Positions 28,682-38,025 are shown, numbered from the stretch's first letter. The stretch is 64,000 nt of DNA from Curtanaerobium respiraculi (GCF_024609215.1 NZ_JANIPD030000042.1:1-64000), one strand, 5' to 3'. Numbers and translations: made by a program. The notes: generated by a model not told the origin, from the letters alone.

Positions 28682-30082
28682 TTGTCTGCCAAGATAGATT
28701 ACAAGCAGATGGGCCTTCTCTCCCTCTATGGGCTTTCCCTCATCTGGTCGCCGATGTTCGGCACGTCAGAGGCGGTCGCGTTCCCCTCATTGGCATCGCT
28801 CCCGGACCAAATCCTTCTCTCCCGCTTTTTCAACCTCCTCGCCTACGGAATCGCAATGGCATTCATGGCGCTCGCAGGAGAACGATGTCGGCAGCGATCG
28901 ATGGGAACCAATCGAGCGACTACGATCACCGCTGCTGCGGTAGGTGCGTTCGGCATGCTTTCGGGCTCGCTTGTCGGACTTGGCATGTTGCCGATTCCCT
29001 GGCTCTACATCGGCGCTCTCTCCCGTGGCCTATTCTACGGCATCCTCACCATCAGCTGGCTGGAGGTGCTCATCCATTTGGACAGCAACCTCATCGGCGC
29101 GGCAGTGTCCTCGGCGTTGATCTTGTACGCAATCGCAGAGGGAGCGGTATTGCTGTTCAGCACAGGAGCTCCTCAATTTATTCCTGCTGCTTTCCTCACC
29201 ATCTGCCCCGTAATCAGCAGCATCGGATGCCTGCTTGCAAGCAGGAGAATCGCAAACGAGGGTCCGGTGAGCCAGGAAAGCGACAAGGCACCCCTCCGCA
29301 CGGTATGTCTATTCTGCGTAGCGAATTTCATATTCGGAGCGATGATCAGCACCCTACTGTGGTATTACGCTCGCTTCGATACCTTGGAGTCATCTTTAAT
29401 TTTCCTCGTAGCCGCGGTGGCGTTTTTTGCTGTGTTCGCCTATATACCAGAACGAGCGGGGGTTGGTGCCGTACAGCGTGGGTTCAGCATGCTGTTTGCA
29501 ATCGTCATTGCAGCGATTGTGCTTTTGGCGCACCCACCACAAGACGCTGTTGCCTCAATCGTCTCTCCTTCGGTAGTGTTTTTAATTCTTTATACAGTGG
29601 TCATATTCATGGACACCCAAGCTCGCGTGCGAAAACCATACTGGCGATTCCCCGGCATATGCCAAGTTTTTGCTGCGCTAGGAATGATTGGAGGATCCGC
29701 TGTATCGCAATCAATGTTTCGGGACTCCTCCGCAGCCGATTCGCGTCTGCTGTTGCTTGCGGTCTTATGCGTATTGTTCATCGCATGCACCTTTTCGCCC
29801 AACAGCCGTACCCGACAGCGGCCATGGGGATTCTCCAGCTTGATTCCCGCAGAGGCTCCGAAGGAACGTATGCGACGACGTTGCAACGAATTGGCCGAAG
29901 AATGCAGCCTCACCAACCGGGAACTGGAAGTTCTCAAGCAACTAGCCGAAGGGAAGAGCAAGGACGAAATCGCTGAGGCTCTTACCATCTCGCCCGCTAC
30001 GTCGAAGACGCATATTCGGAATATCTACAGTAAACTAAACGTGCATTCCCAACACGAACTGGACATCCGCCTAGATCTTTGA
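28682..30082 (+). CDS. LuxR family regulator with 12-helix MFS-like membrane domain
   Basis: A 466-aa membrane-bound regulator. Residues about 10-370 hold roughly 12 hydrophobic segments in pairs (e.g. MGLLSLYGLSLIWSPMFG, SLIFLVAAVAFFAVFAYI), without transporter signature motifs, followed by a cytoplasmic linker and a C-terminal LuxR HTH (CSLTNRELEVLKQLAEGKSK, DEIAEALTISPATSKTHIRN, IYSKLNVHSQHELDIRL). The chosen TTG start follows GAGGGGCC. Such proteins are numerous in Eggerthellaceae and generally lie beside the enzyme gene they control; here that is the divergent FAD oxidoreductase. The membrane part probably senses the enzyme's substrate or a related small molecule. Confidence 0.92.
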   Translation: MSAKIDYKQMGLLSLYGLSLIWSPMFGTSEAVAFPSLASLPDQILLSRFFNLLAYGIAMAFMALAGERCRQRSMGTNRATTITAAAVGAFGMLSGSLVGLGMLPIPWLYIGALSRGLFYGILTISWLEVLIHLDSNLIGAAVSSALILYAIAEGAVLLFSTGAPQFIPAAFLTICPVISSIGCLLASRRIANEGPVSQESDKAPLRTVCLFCVANFIFGAMISTLLWYYARFDTLESSLIFLVAAVAFFAVFAYIPERAGVGAVQRGFSMLFAIVIAAIVLLAHPPQDAVASIVSPSVVFLILYTVVIFMDTQARVRKPYWRFPGICQVFAALGMIGGSAVSQSMFRDSSAADSRLLLLAVLCVLFIACTFSPNSRTRQRPWGFSSLIPAEAPKERMRRRCNELAEECSLTNRELEVLKQLAEGKSKDEIAEALTISPATSKTHIRNIYSKLNVHSQHELDIRLDL

Positions 30083-30355
30083 GGATCATCTTCGTAAACA
30101 GCTCTCCATGCAGGGCGAATCGAACAACAGATCCCAACCCGGATCAAACCGCCATCATCAGTTTCACGGCCTCGGACAAGCGTCGCGGGAGATACGTGTT
30201 GTAGATGCATCAGGCTGGAAAGAGACACGTTACCCTAGCCGATTTAAATGCAGACACGCCCTGCCCGCCCCGCTGCAGGTGGGGCGCAAGTTCCCTTCCC
30301 CGCGGTAACCGGGTAGAATGATCGCATGGGTCCAAAGCGACGAGAGGAATTCCCC

Positions 30356-30523
30356 ATGAAGAAATACGTCTGCGGAGTATGCGGCTACATTTACGATCCC
30401 GAGCAGGGCGACTCCGTCCGCAACATCGAGCCCGGCACGGCGTTCGAAGACCTTCCCGACAGCTGGCGCTGCCCGTACTGCGGCGTCAAGAAGGACCGCT
30501 TCAAGCCCATCGAAGACGAATAG
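30356..30523 (+). CDS. Rubredoxin
   Basis: A 55-aa rubredoxin, a small one-iron electron carrier of anaerobes. The four ligands are Cys6, Cys9 (CGVCGY) and Cys39, Cys42 (CPYCGV), with the conserved YIYDPEQGD and aromatic core. Start ATG at 30356 follows GAGAGGAATTCCCC; an in-frame ATG ten codons earlier has no site. It is alone on its strand. Likely partners are a superoxide reductase or flavoprotein elsewhere in the genome; none is adjacent. Confidence 0.96.
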   Translation: MKKYVCGVCGYIYDPEQGDSVRNIEPGTAFEDLPDSWRCPYCGVKKDRFKPIEDE

Positions 30524-30761
30524 CCCTGGAGCGAGCGGGCGCGCAGGCAATCGAGCCGCAGGAAGGCGGGTCTCTGCGAGTCGCACGCTACCCTGAATCA
30601 CAGTCGCAGGTCAAGGCATACCCATATACTCCCAGTTATCCTTCAGCCGGCATGGCATACCGGGTTCTGGCCTGCAACGCTCGAAAGAAGGCCTGCTGCT
30701 TCATGCGGAGACCTCCGGCCGCCCTCGCTCGACGCATCTTCGCCGAGGGCATCCCGTAAAA

Positions 30762-30795
30762 AGCCGGACCGGGAACTTGTATTCCCGGTCCGGCT
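30762..30795 (-). terminator. Rho-independent terminator of the EF-G-like gene
   Basis: A perfect 14-bp stem (AGCCGGACCGGGAA at 30762-30775, TTCCCGGTCCGGCT at 30782-30795) with a 6-base loop. Read leftward it is followed by TTTTTACGG, a U-run, so it terminates the leftward EF-G-like transcript 110 bases beyond its stop codon. Confidence 0.85.
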
Positions 30796-30904
30796 ATCGA
30801 GGTTCACCTCTTCATCGGCGCGGTCCCCTTCGTCCTTCGCACCACCGAAACGGAACGCAGCCGAGGAATTACGATCCGAGTACCGGAGCACTCCCAGAAG
30901 CGGT

Positions 30905-32968
30905 TCATCGGCCTTCTTCGCGAGCGGCCTTGTACGCTTCGACCAGCTTCTCCGTCACATCCGCCGGCGCCTGCTCGTATCCTTCCAGCTCGAGCGCGTA
31001 GCTGCCGGTGCCGCGCGTGATGCTGCGTAGATCTTTCGTATAGGTGATGACCTCGGCGTAAGGCGCGCGCACCAGAATGATGGTGTCGCCGTCGTCGGCG
31101 CTGTCGGTTCCCACGATGCGCCCGCGGCGCGTGCTGATATCGCCCATCACCGGGCCGGCGTACTCCTCGCTCACCTTGATGCGCATGTTCGCCATGGGTT
31201 CGAGCAGGACGGGTTTCGCCTTCTCGCATGCCGCGCGGAATCCGATGCGCGCCGCGGTCTTGAACGCCATGTCGTTGGAATCGACCGGGTGGTAGCTGCC
31301 GTCGAACACCGCGCACTTGATGTCCTGCATCGGATACCCTGCGAGGAAACCCTCTTCCATGGCCTCCTGCACCCCCTTGTCAACCGCCGGGATGTAGTTG
31401 CGCGGGATGCGGCCGCCCACGATCTCATCGAGGAATTCGTACCCGCCGCCAGGATTGGGTTCCAGGCGCAACCAGCAATCGCCGAACTGCCCGCTGCCGC
31501 CGGTCTGCTTCTTGTGGCGCCCCTGCGCCTCGGCAGCCTTGCGGATGGTCTCGCGGTACGGGATGCGCACGGGAACGGTCCTGGCCTTCACGCCGGTCTG
31601 CGCTTCGCAGCGGGAGAGCAGCGTGTCGATCTGGGCTTCGCCGAGGGCGTGGATGACGGTCTGATGCGTTTCCTCGTTGCGCTCGATCTTGATCGTGGGA
31701 TCGGTTTCCGTTGCGCGAGCCAGGAACGAGCCCAGCTTGTCCTCGTCGTTGCGGTTATCGGCCTCGATCGCCACCGGATACAGCGGCTCGGGCATCTCCA
31801 TCGGCTCGACGCGCATCTCGCCCGACGAGCTGAGCGTGTCGCCCGTATGGGATTCCAGCTTCGGTACGATGATGATGTCGCCGGCCTTCGCGCTCTTCAC
31901 GTCCTCGGTGGTCTTGCCCATCATGATATAGAGGTGCGACAGGCGCTCGCGCTTGTTCGTGCGCGCATTGGTGAGCTCGACGCCCGGCTCGAGCCTGCCG
32001 CTGAAGACCTTCAGGAAGCTCAAGCGCCCCACGTACGGGTCGGCCATGGTCTTGAATATGAACGCCGCCGGCTCGCCATGCTCGTTTACGAACGTCTCGC
32101 CGCCGTCGGCGAGCATGATCGGACCGTGCGCGCGCGGGTGCGGGAAATACGTGCAGATATCTTCCATCAGTCCCTGGATGCCCTGCTCGATGATGGTGGA
32201 ACCCACGAACACGGGGATGAAGATGCCCTGCGCGATCGCTTTGTCTAGCAGGCGCTCCAGCTCTTCCTGCGTCAGCTGCTCTTCGCCTTCCAGATACTTC
32301 ATCATCAGCTCGTCGTCGGCCTCGGCGACCAGATCGCAGAGCTTGTCGCGGGCGGCTTTCGCCTGGGCGGCGTATTCCTCGGGGATATCCTCGATGCGCT
32401 CGTCGCCCTCCACGAAATAGCGGGCCTTCATGCGCAGGATGTCGATGACACCCTTGAAGTTCTCCTCCTCCCCGATGGGCACGGTGACGGCGCCCAGGCG
32501 GCTTCCGAAGCGCGCATGCAGATGAGCCATCGCCATTTCGAAATTCGCGTCTTCCCGGTCGATATGGTTGATGAAGATGCTCCGCGAAATGCGCATCTTC
32601 TGCGCCTCGCGCCACAGGCGGGTGGTCATGACCTGCGGGCCGGCCACGGCGTCGATGACGAACATGGCCATTTCGGCTGCTTGCATGGTCGCCAGGGTAT
32701 CGCCGATGAAGTCGGGCTGGCCGCTGGTGTCCAGCAAGTTGATCTTGTAGTTCTTATACGGGATGGGCGCGATGCTGGTGCCCAGGGTGAACTTCCGCTT
32801 GATTTCCTCGGGGTCGTAGTCGAGATAGGACTTGCCGTCGTGCGTCGTGCCCATGCGAGGCGTCTTCCCCGAAATGTGAAGCATGGCCTCGCCGAGAGAC
32901 GTTTTGCCGGCGCCGTCTTGGCCCACCAGGACGATGTTTCGTACATGCTCGGTAGCGGGAGCTGCCAT
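30905..32968 (-). CDS. Elongation factor G-like GTPase (EF-G2 type)
   Basis: A 687-aa translational-GTPase family protein with G1 VGQDGAGKTSLGEAML, G3 LLDTSGQPDFIG and a divergent G4 (FINHIDRED in place of NKxD), then domains II-V (AFIFKTMADPYVGRLSFLKV, KQTGGSGQFGDCWLRLEPNP, PMANMRIKVSEEYAGPVMGD, ISTRRGRIVG). The variant G1 and G4 place it with the 'EF-G-like protein' paralogs of actinobacteria rather than canonical FusA; these may act in ribosome rescue or recycling. The start at 32968 follows AGGTGG five bases upstream; the longer frame is not conserved. It is followed by a strong terminator and diverges from mrp. Confidence 0.92.
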   Translation of the reverse strand: MAAPATEHVRNIVLVGQDGAGKTSLGEAMLHISGKTPRMGTTHDGKSYLDYDPEEIKRKFTLGTSIAPIPYKNYKINLLDTSGQPDFIGDTLATMQAAEMAMFVIDAVAGPQVMTTRLWREAQKMRISRSIFINHIDREDANFEMAMAHLHARFGSRLGAVTVPIGEEENFKGVIDILRMKARYFVEGDERIEDIPEEYAAQAKAARDKLCDLVAEADDELMMKYLEGEEQLTQEELERLLDKAIAQGIFIPVFVGSTIIEQGIQGLMEDICTYFPHPRAHGPIMLADGGETFVNEHGEPAAFIFKTMADPYVGRLSFLKVFSGRLEPGVELTNARTNKRERLSHLYIMMGKTTEDVKSAKAGDIIIVPKLESHTGDTLSSSGEMRVEPMEMPEPLYPVAIEADNRNDEDKLGSFLARATETDPTIKIERNEETHQTVIHALGEAQIDTLLSRCEAQTGVKARTVPVRIPYRETIRKAAEAQGRHKKQTGGSGQFGDCWLRLEPNPGGGYEFLDEIVGGRIPRNYIPAVDKGVQEAMEEGFLAGYPMQDIKCAVFDGSYHPVDSNDMAFKTAARIGFRAACEKAKPVLLEPMANMRIKVSEEYAGPVMGDISTRRGRIVGTDSADDGDTIILVRAPYAEVITYTKDLRSITRGTGSYALELEGYEQAPADVTEKLVEAYKAAREEGR

Positions 32969-33272
32969 AAGAACCACCTGACTTTCGCGAAGGAAACTGC
33001 TACGTTGCTCCAGTTTAGCGCAACGCTTGCAAAATTCCTCCACATTTTGGCCTGCAGGGATGCTCGAACTAGGGTCGGAGCCCGAAGCGAAGGCATGCGG
33101 CATGTGGCGGCCCCTATCGGCAGCTCGCGTTCGATGGGAGCGGGCGCACGCCCTTCCAGGCCCGGTGAGGCCCTGTTCCGAGCGCGCATGCGGACAACCG
33201 GTCGCCGGCAGGCTCCTTGTGATAGGATGCTCGCGTGAAACAACTTTCGTTAGTCAAGAGAGAAGGTACGAC
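32969..33272. other. Divergent intergenic region
   Basis: About 300 bases between the divergent EF-G-like and mrp genes. It must contain both promoters. No clear -35/-10 pair, operator or small ORF stands out. Confidence 0.4.
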
Positions 33273-34106
33273 ATGGCTGATCAACCAGAATTGACGGAAG
33301 CTGAGAAGCGGCTTCTCAACGGGCACAAGGGACCCGCGATCCTGGAGCCCAACAAGAATTCGAGGATCCACCACGTCATCGGCATTGTATCCGGCAAGGG
33401 CGGCGTCGGCAAAAGCCTGGTCACCAGCCTGCTTGCCACCGAAGCGCGAAAGCGCGGCAAGAAGGTCGGCATCCTGGACGCCGACGTGACCGGCCCCAGC
33501 ATCCCCCGGACGTTCGGCATCACCAACCCGCTGACCGCCGATGCCGACGGCATCTTCCCCGCCCAAGCACAGAGCGGCATAAAGATCATCAGCACCAACC
33601 TGATGCTCCCCGCCGACGACATGCCCGTCGCTTGGCGCGGTCCGGTGGTATCGAACGCCGTCAAGCAATTCTTCAACGAGACCAACTGGGGCGAGCTGGA
33701 CTACCTGTTCGTGGACATGCCCCCGGGAACGAGCGACGTCGCGCTGACCGTGTTCCAGAGCCTGCCCTTGGACGGCATCGTCACCGTGAGCGCCCCGCAG
33801 GAGCTCGTCGCCATGATCGTCGGCAAAGCGGTGCATCTGGCAAACGAGATGAAGGTGCCCGTGCTCGCGTTGGTCGAGAACATGGCGTACTTCACCTGCC
33901 CGAACTGCGGCGAGAAGCACTACATCTTCGGCATGCCGCAAGGCGCCGAGGTGGCCAAGCGCTACGATATCCCCGTGTACGCCACGCTCCCCATCGACCC
34001 GGACTTCGCGAAGCTCTGCGATGCCGGCAAGGTTGAGGAATACGACGTGGAGGGCGCCCTCGACCCCGTGATCGACGCCCTCGCCGCCGTGCCCGCGCGC
34101 GCATGA
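33273..34106 (+). CDS. Mrp/NBP35 family Fe-S carrier ATPase
   Basis: A 277-aa P-loop protein that binds and transfers [4Fe-4S] clusters to apoproteins. The deviant Walker A is VSGKGGVGKSLVTSLLA; switch regions follow in ILDADVTGPSIPRTFG and DYLFVDMPPGTSDVALTV. The CxxC pair AYFTCPNCGEKH binds the bridging cluster of the dimer. The N-terminus is short (LTEAEKRLLNGH), lacking the extra DUF59 domain of some Mrp proteins. The start at 33273 follows GAGAAGG. Such a carrier fits a genome full of Fe-S enzymes (activase, ferredoxin, XdhD-like hydroxylase). Confidence 0.93.
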   Translation: MADQPELTEAEKRLLNGHKGPAILEPNKNSRIHHVIGIVSGKGGVGKSLVTSLLATEARKRGKKVGILDADVTGPSIPRTFGITNPLTADADGIFPAQAQSGIKIISTNLMLPADDMPVAWRGPVVSNAVKQFFNETNWGELDYLFVDMPPGTSDVALTVFQSLPLDGIVTVSAPQELVAMIVGKAVHLANEMKVPVLALVENMAYFTCPNCGEKHYIFGMPQGAEVAKRYDIPVYATLPIDPDFAKLCDAGKVEEYDVEGALDPVIDALAAVPARA

Positions 34107-34130
34107 CGGCTACGGACGATATCCGTCCAG

Positions 34131-34162
34131 ACGGGGAAGGGACGCCCGAGGGCGTCCCTTCC
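34131..34162 (+). terminator. Terminator-like hairpin after mrp
   Basis: A perfect 15-bp stem, GGGGAAGGGACGCCC and GGGCGTCCCTTCCCC, with only GA between (four-base loop when folded), 24 bases after the mrp stop. No U-run follows, so it may act as an mRNA-stabilising or Rho-assisted structure. Confidence 0.6.
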
Positions 34163-34589
34163 CCTCGCCCGAACGAAGCAAAAGGGAGCCTGCAACGCCT
34201 GAATGATCCCGGCAACGTCGCTGCGATATTGAAACCGGGCAAAAACGAGACGGATTCGCAAGGAGAGCAGGAGGAGCAGCGCGCCCCACATCTCGACAAC
34301 GCAAGCAGTCCAGCACCTCCGCCGCGAAAACCAACCGCAAAGCGCATGCAGCCGATCCGCGCGACCGACCTTGGCACGAGCCCCTGTTCGAGCGCAACCC
34401 CTGGGATTAGCGTCCGATCGGATTTCGGATGCTTCGAATCCCCCAAGCGATCACAGCTGCACAACCGATGCAACTGCAGCGCACGTGGAACGCTTGGAAC
34501 CGAAAACTCCCGCAACGGCACCTGAACAAGCAATCGATTCGCTCTTCGGCACATCCCCACCCCAACTCGGAGAAAAAGCTCGAAAAACT

Positions 34590-34759
34590 GAGCGCTTTTC
34601 GAACTTGGGAGCCATTTGCCCGCGCTCGCGTTTCGTTTTCGAACTCTCGATATTTCACGACCTGGGAAAACGTCGATAAGCGCGCGGAAGAACACGCCCG
34701 AAAGCCATTGCCGAGCGCCGCAAACGAAGGATTTCGGCTCCTAAGTTCGAAAAGCGCTC
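34590..34759. repeat. Intergenic element bounded by 24-bp inverted repeats
   Basis: Arms at 34590-34613 (GAGCGCTTTTCGAACTTGGG..) and 34736-34759 are reverse complements with one mismatch, 122 bases apart; internal TTTCGAAC.. pieces repeat part of the arm. The stretch 34163-34783 has no convincing coding frame and is richer in AA/TT runs than the genes. In size and design it resembles the element at 17089-17301. It ends close to the stop of the alcohol dehydrogenase gene. Confidence 0.8.
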
Positions 34760-34783
34760 AAAAAATCGCTCTGTTCTTACGAG

Positions 34784-35956
34784 TTAGAGGGCAAGGCGGT
34801 AGATTTCCCGCGCGTCGTCCATCGAAAGTTTCATGAAGCTGCCGAACGGCTCGCCCTTGTTCTCCAGCAGCGTGGGGATCATGCTCTCGATATCATCCTC
34901 GAACACGCCCAGCTCCTCGAGCGACGTCGGCATGCCCAAGCTCGCGAAGAACGACCGCGTCTCGTCGATGGCGTTGTACACGTCGGCATCCGTATCGCCC
35001 GTGGGGGTCAGTCCGAACACCTCCGCTCCGTACTGGATGAGGCGCGCCGGGTTCTCGGGATAGACGTACTCCATCCACGCGGGGAACATCACAGCAAGCC
35101 CCGCACCATGGGTGATCTGGGGATTCAGCGCAGAAAGCTCGTGCTCGAGCCCATGGGTCGCCCAATCGGTATGGCGGCCGACGCCGGCGACCCCATTGTG
35201 GCACAGCATGCCCGCCCACATGATGTTGGCCCGGGCATCGTAATTGTCCGGCTCTGCCATAACGCGCGGCGCTTCGGCGCGGATGGTCTTCATCAGCGAA
35301 AGGCACAGGTTGTCCGTCACGGGGACCGCGCCCAGATCATCGAAGAAGCGCTCAAGCAGATGCGCGAACATGTCCACCATGCCGGCGGCGCTCTGGTACG
35401 GCGGCAGCGTGAACGTGAGCTCGGGATTCATGAAGGCGAGCTGCGGGCGCAGCATCGGTCTGCCGTAGCCGGTCTTGCGGCCGAGCTCATCGTTGCTGAT
35501 CACCGTATTGGGGCTTCCCTCGCTTCCGGCGGCGGGGATGGTCAGCACTACCGCGATCGGCAGAACGGACTCGGGGTCCTTCCCGGTGCCGAAGAAGTCC
35601 CACACGTCGCCGCCGTAGCGGACGCCCAACGCCACCGCCTTCGCACTGTCGATGACGGATCCGCCGCCGACAGCCAAGACCCAGTCGACCCCCTCCTTCT
35701 TGCACAGATCGACGGCCTCGCGCACGAGCCCGATCTCGGGGTTGGGCCGCACGCCGCCAAGCTCGATGAAATCAACGCCGGCCTCCTTCAAGGATTCCTC
35801 CACGCTGTCCAACGTGCCGTTCGCACGCGCGCTGTTCCCGCCGAAATGCACCAGCACCTTGGAAGCGCCGCGCTCGGCGAGCATGGTGCCCGCCTTCTGC
35901 TCCGCGTTGCGGCCGAAAACGAAATGGGTGGGAGAGAAGAACTCGAAATCCTGCAT
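34784..35956 (-). CDS. Iron-containing alcohol dehydrogenase (YqhD/BdhA-like)
   Basis: A 390-aa group III alcohol dehydrogenase. The N-terminus FEFFSPTHFVFGRNAEQKAG and NAD(P)-binding VDWVLAVGGGSVIDSAKAVA are typical, with the preceding GGVRPNPEIGLVREA loop. Metal ligands lie in AAGMVDMFAHLLERF (Asp/His) and the C-terminal region GLEHELSALNPQITHGAGLA (two His). It probably reduces aldehydes to alcohols with NADPH. Start ATG at 35956 follows AAAGGACGGCATC; the longer frame is not conserved. It is monocistronic. The exact aldehyde is unknown. Confidence 0.93.
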   Translation of the reverse strand: MQDFEFFSPTHFVFGRNAEQKAGTMLAERGASKVLVHFGGNSARANGTLDSVEESLKEAGVDFIELGGVRPNPEIGLVREAVDLCKKEGVDWVLAVGGGSVIDSAKAVALGVRYGGDVWDFFGTGKDPESVLPIAVVLTIPAAGSEGSPNTVISNDELGRKTGYGRPMLRPQLAFMNPELTFTLPPYQSAAGMVDMFAHLLERFFDDLGAVPVTDNLCLSLMKTIRAEAPRVMAEPDNYDARANIMWAGMLCHNGVAGVGRHTDWATHGLEHELSALNPQITHGAGLAVMFPAWMEYVYPENPARLIQYGAEVFGLTPTGDTDADVYNAIDETRSFFASLGMPTSLEELGVFEDDIESMIPTLLENKGEPFGSFMKLSMDDAREIYRLAL

Positions 35957-36076
35957 GATGCCGTCCTTTCGAAGAGATGATGTCGCTAGTATAGCGGACG
36001 CGAAGCCCGAAACCCCCTTGGCAGTCGGCACGACCGGGCGAAAAGACGCCGTCCGCCGGAAGGGTCATGCGCTCCC

Positions 36077-37000
36077 CTACAGCAGGCCGGCAAGGTTCAA
36101 GCCGAATATCCACAGGAACATGGTCACCACGGAGAGCGAGGTGCTGACAACCACCATCTGGCCCGCAAGCTCGTCATCGCAACCCATCTCACGCGCCATG
36201 GGGTAGCTGCTCACCGCCGTAGGGCTGGCGCTCATGGCGAGCAGAGCCCCAAGCTCGACGCCATGATATCCGGTGATTACCCCGATGCCTATGAAGGCGG
36301 CTGGCATCGCCACGAGCCTGACCAACACCGTGGCGAAAAGGGCATGGGCATTCTTCCCCACGCGGGAGAATCTGAATGTGCCGCCGATAACGATGAGCGC
36401 GAGCGGCGTGGCAATGCCGCCCACGTCCTTGATCGCCACCTCGGCGACGCCGGGCAGGCGCACCCCGGAAAAGACCGCAAAGAGCGCCAGTATCGTGGCA
36501 TCGATCAGGGGATTGGTGAAGATGGCGAGGATCAGCCCGCGCATATTGACCGAGCCGCCTCCATTCACCTCCAGGACCGCCACCGAATATCCGTTGAACA
36601 ACGGCACGATCACGGCGATCAGCACCGCCGTGACGCCGATGCTTTCCGCTCCGAACAGGGCGGTGGCGATGGGGATGCCGAAGATGACGTAATTCGCGCG
36701 GCACATGCCCTGGATCATGACCCCGCGGCGGGCGGGATCGGGCACGGCCTTCCACAGGATCAGGGATACGACGCCCCAGGATGCGGTGACCAGGGCGACG
36801 GCCAGCAGGAGAAGCCTAGGTTGGAAGGATGCCTCGAAATCCGACGTGTAGACGGACCAGAACAGCATGGTCGGCAGAAACACCTTGAAAACCAGCTTGT
36901 TAATTCCGTTGAAGACCTCGATGGAGCAGATATGCGCCACCCGCAGACAATAGCCCAGCACCATGAGGAAAAAGAGCGGGGCAACCGCGCCTAAGGCCAA
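36077..37000 (-). CDS. AEC family transporter (auxin-efflux/malate permease type)
   Basis: About 307 residues with ten hydrophobic helices: APLFFLMVLGYCLRVA, LVFKVFLPTMLFWSVY, LLLLAVALVTASWGVVSLIL and further pairs, ending VVSTSLSVVTMFLWIFGLNL. The pattern, including NYVIFGIPIATALFG and LLAMSASPTAVSSYPMA, is that of AEC carriers (PF03547) moving organic acids or similar anions. The start is unclear: no ATG begins a family-like N-terminus. TTG at 37000 gives MDLALGAVAPLF.. in spirit, but its ribosome site (GGAGGGGGG) is 24 bases away; ATG at 37141 would add an unlikely Arg/Pro-rich leader. A sequencing or real N-terminal lesion is possible. It diverges from tRNA-Ala. Confidence 0.8.
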   Translation of the reverse strand: MALGAVAPLFFLMVLGYCLRVAHICSIEVFNGINKLVFKVFLPTMLFWSVYTSDFEASFQPRLLLLAVALVTASWGVVSLILWKAVPDPARRGVMIQGMCRANYVIFGIPIATALFGAESIGVTAVLIAVIVPLFNGYSVAVLEVNGGGSVNMRGLILAIFTNPLIDATILALFAVFSGVRLPGVAEVAIKDVGGIATPLALIVIGGTFRFSRVGKNAHALFATVLVRLVAMPAAFIGIGVITGYHGVELGALLAMSASPTAVSSYPMAREMGCDDELAGQMVVVSTSLSVVTMFLWIFGLNLAGLL

Positions 37001-37211
37001 ATCGAACGCTTGCGTGGTCTTTCCCCCCCTCCCCTGCCTCGATCGATGCCGTTCGGCGAATCCGACCGAATTCCGTTCCGATGGCGTGATCGACAGCGCC
37101 GTGCAATCTGGCTGCCGGCCGTCGAACTCAGCGGATTCCATTCTAGCGCTTGGCGGGCATCGGCACTGCGCCGACCCGCTCGATAACTTATGGAGAAACC
37201 AGTCTGCGGGC

Positions 37212-37239
37212 TTGACCGCCGCAGGGGGTTTGCTACTAT
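37212..37239 (+). promoter_or_regulatory. Promoter of tRNA-Ala
   Basis: TTGACC at 37212-37217 and TACTAT at 37234-37239 are 16 bases apart, placing transcription start near 37246, nine bases before the mature tRNA. Confidence 0.7.
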
Positions 37240-37254
37240 ATCCGTCGTGCTTTT

Positions 37255-37330
37255 GGGGCATTAGCTCAGCTGGGAGAGCGCATGACTGGCAGTCATGAGG
37301 TCAGGGGTTCGATCCCCCTATGCTCCACCA
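37255..37330 (+). tRNA. tRNA-Ala (anticodon GGC)
   Basis: A complete 76-nt cloverleaf with encoded CCA. Acceptor arms GGGGCAT and ATGCTCC pair with one G-U; D-arm GCTCAGCTGGGAGAGC; anticodon stem CATGA/TCATG with loop CTGGCAG, anticodon GGC; T-arm AGGGG-TTCGATC-CCCCT. It is followed by a region of gene fragments, consistent with use of its 3' end as an integration site. Confidence 0.97.
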
Positions 37331-37459
37331 ATAATACCAGGTCAGCGGCTTGTCGCTGGCCTTTTTGCTGAATATGAGCAGGCCTTTGCCAATAGGCAAA
37401 GCAGATCCAAGCCGAGATTTCAAGGCTTGGGGCCTTCTATAAACATACACAAGATGACA

Positions 37460-37984
37460 TCACAACCCGCGTGCATCCTCTCGAGCGGACAAGAAATCTG
37501 CCGAGGTAACTACAGCGAAATCACCGCGTTTGGCGAGCTTTTCCCTGGTTCCGCTCGAAACAGGCCTTTTCGTGAACAGGAGGTAGTGCCTTTTCGCATC
37601 CTGCGCGACAATATCCGCCCGATGCTCGAGGGTGGCGATCGCCTCGGTCTCGTCAAAGCTGTCGCGCCACTTGCATTCTCCTATCAACATGTCGTGGCCA
37701 TGCGCCCCCATCGCGAGCACATCGATGTCGACTTGTTCATGGAGCAGCGGATCTCCTCCCCACCACTTCCCGAATTTGGTGGCCAGGAATCCCAAGCGCC
37801 CATGGGCGTTCTCTTTGAACACCCACTGCATGCAGATGGCCTCGAACTGCTCACCAGCGTAGGTTTCGAGCGCCCCGGCCTCGCATGCGGATGCCGCCAC
37901 CGCATCGCCAGCCCCGCGCTCGACCGCATCTGTATAGGGACTCGCAAAGCGGTACCAATAAGTGAAGAAATTACGCCGCCGCAA
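37460..37984 (-). pseudogene. C-terminal fragment of an archaeal-type ATPase with DUF234 domain
   Basis: A 174-codon frame: NFFTYWYRFASPYTDAVERG, FEAICMQWVFKEN, GKWWGGDPLLHEQVDIDVLA and LIGECKWRDSFDETEAIATL. This is the C-terminal nuclease-like DUF234 part of AAA ATPases ('F..(W/Y)YRFV.P', 'G.WWG.d......EIDv', 'GECKW'). The ATPase half that should precede it is absent: at 37985 the sequence gives way to a Fic fragment on the other strand. The (E/D)-x-K motif (GECKW) of the nuclease-like fold remains. Such ATPases are often toxin-like or mobile-element cargo. Confidence 0.75.
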
Positions 37985-38025
37985 ATCGGAATGTGCCGCC
38001 GTGGCATTGTAGAACGAGCAGATTC

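Noticed and set aside
30524-30760. A second small gene behind rubredoxin
   Set aside because: The frame continuing here is Arg/Ala-rich without a start site; only the terminator at 30762 is convincing.
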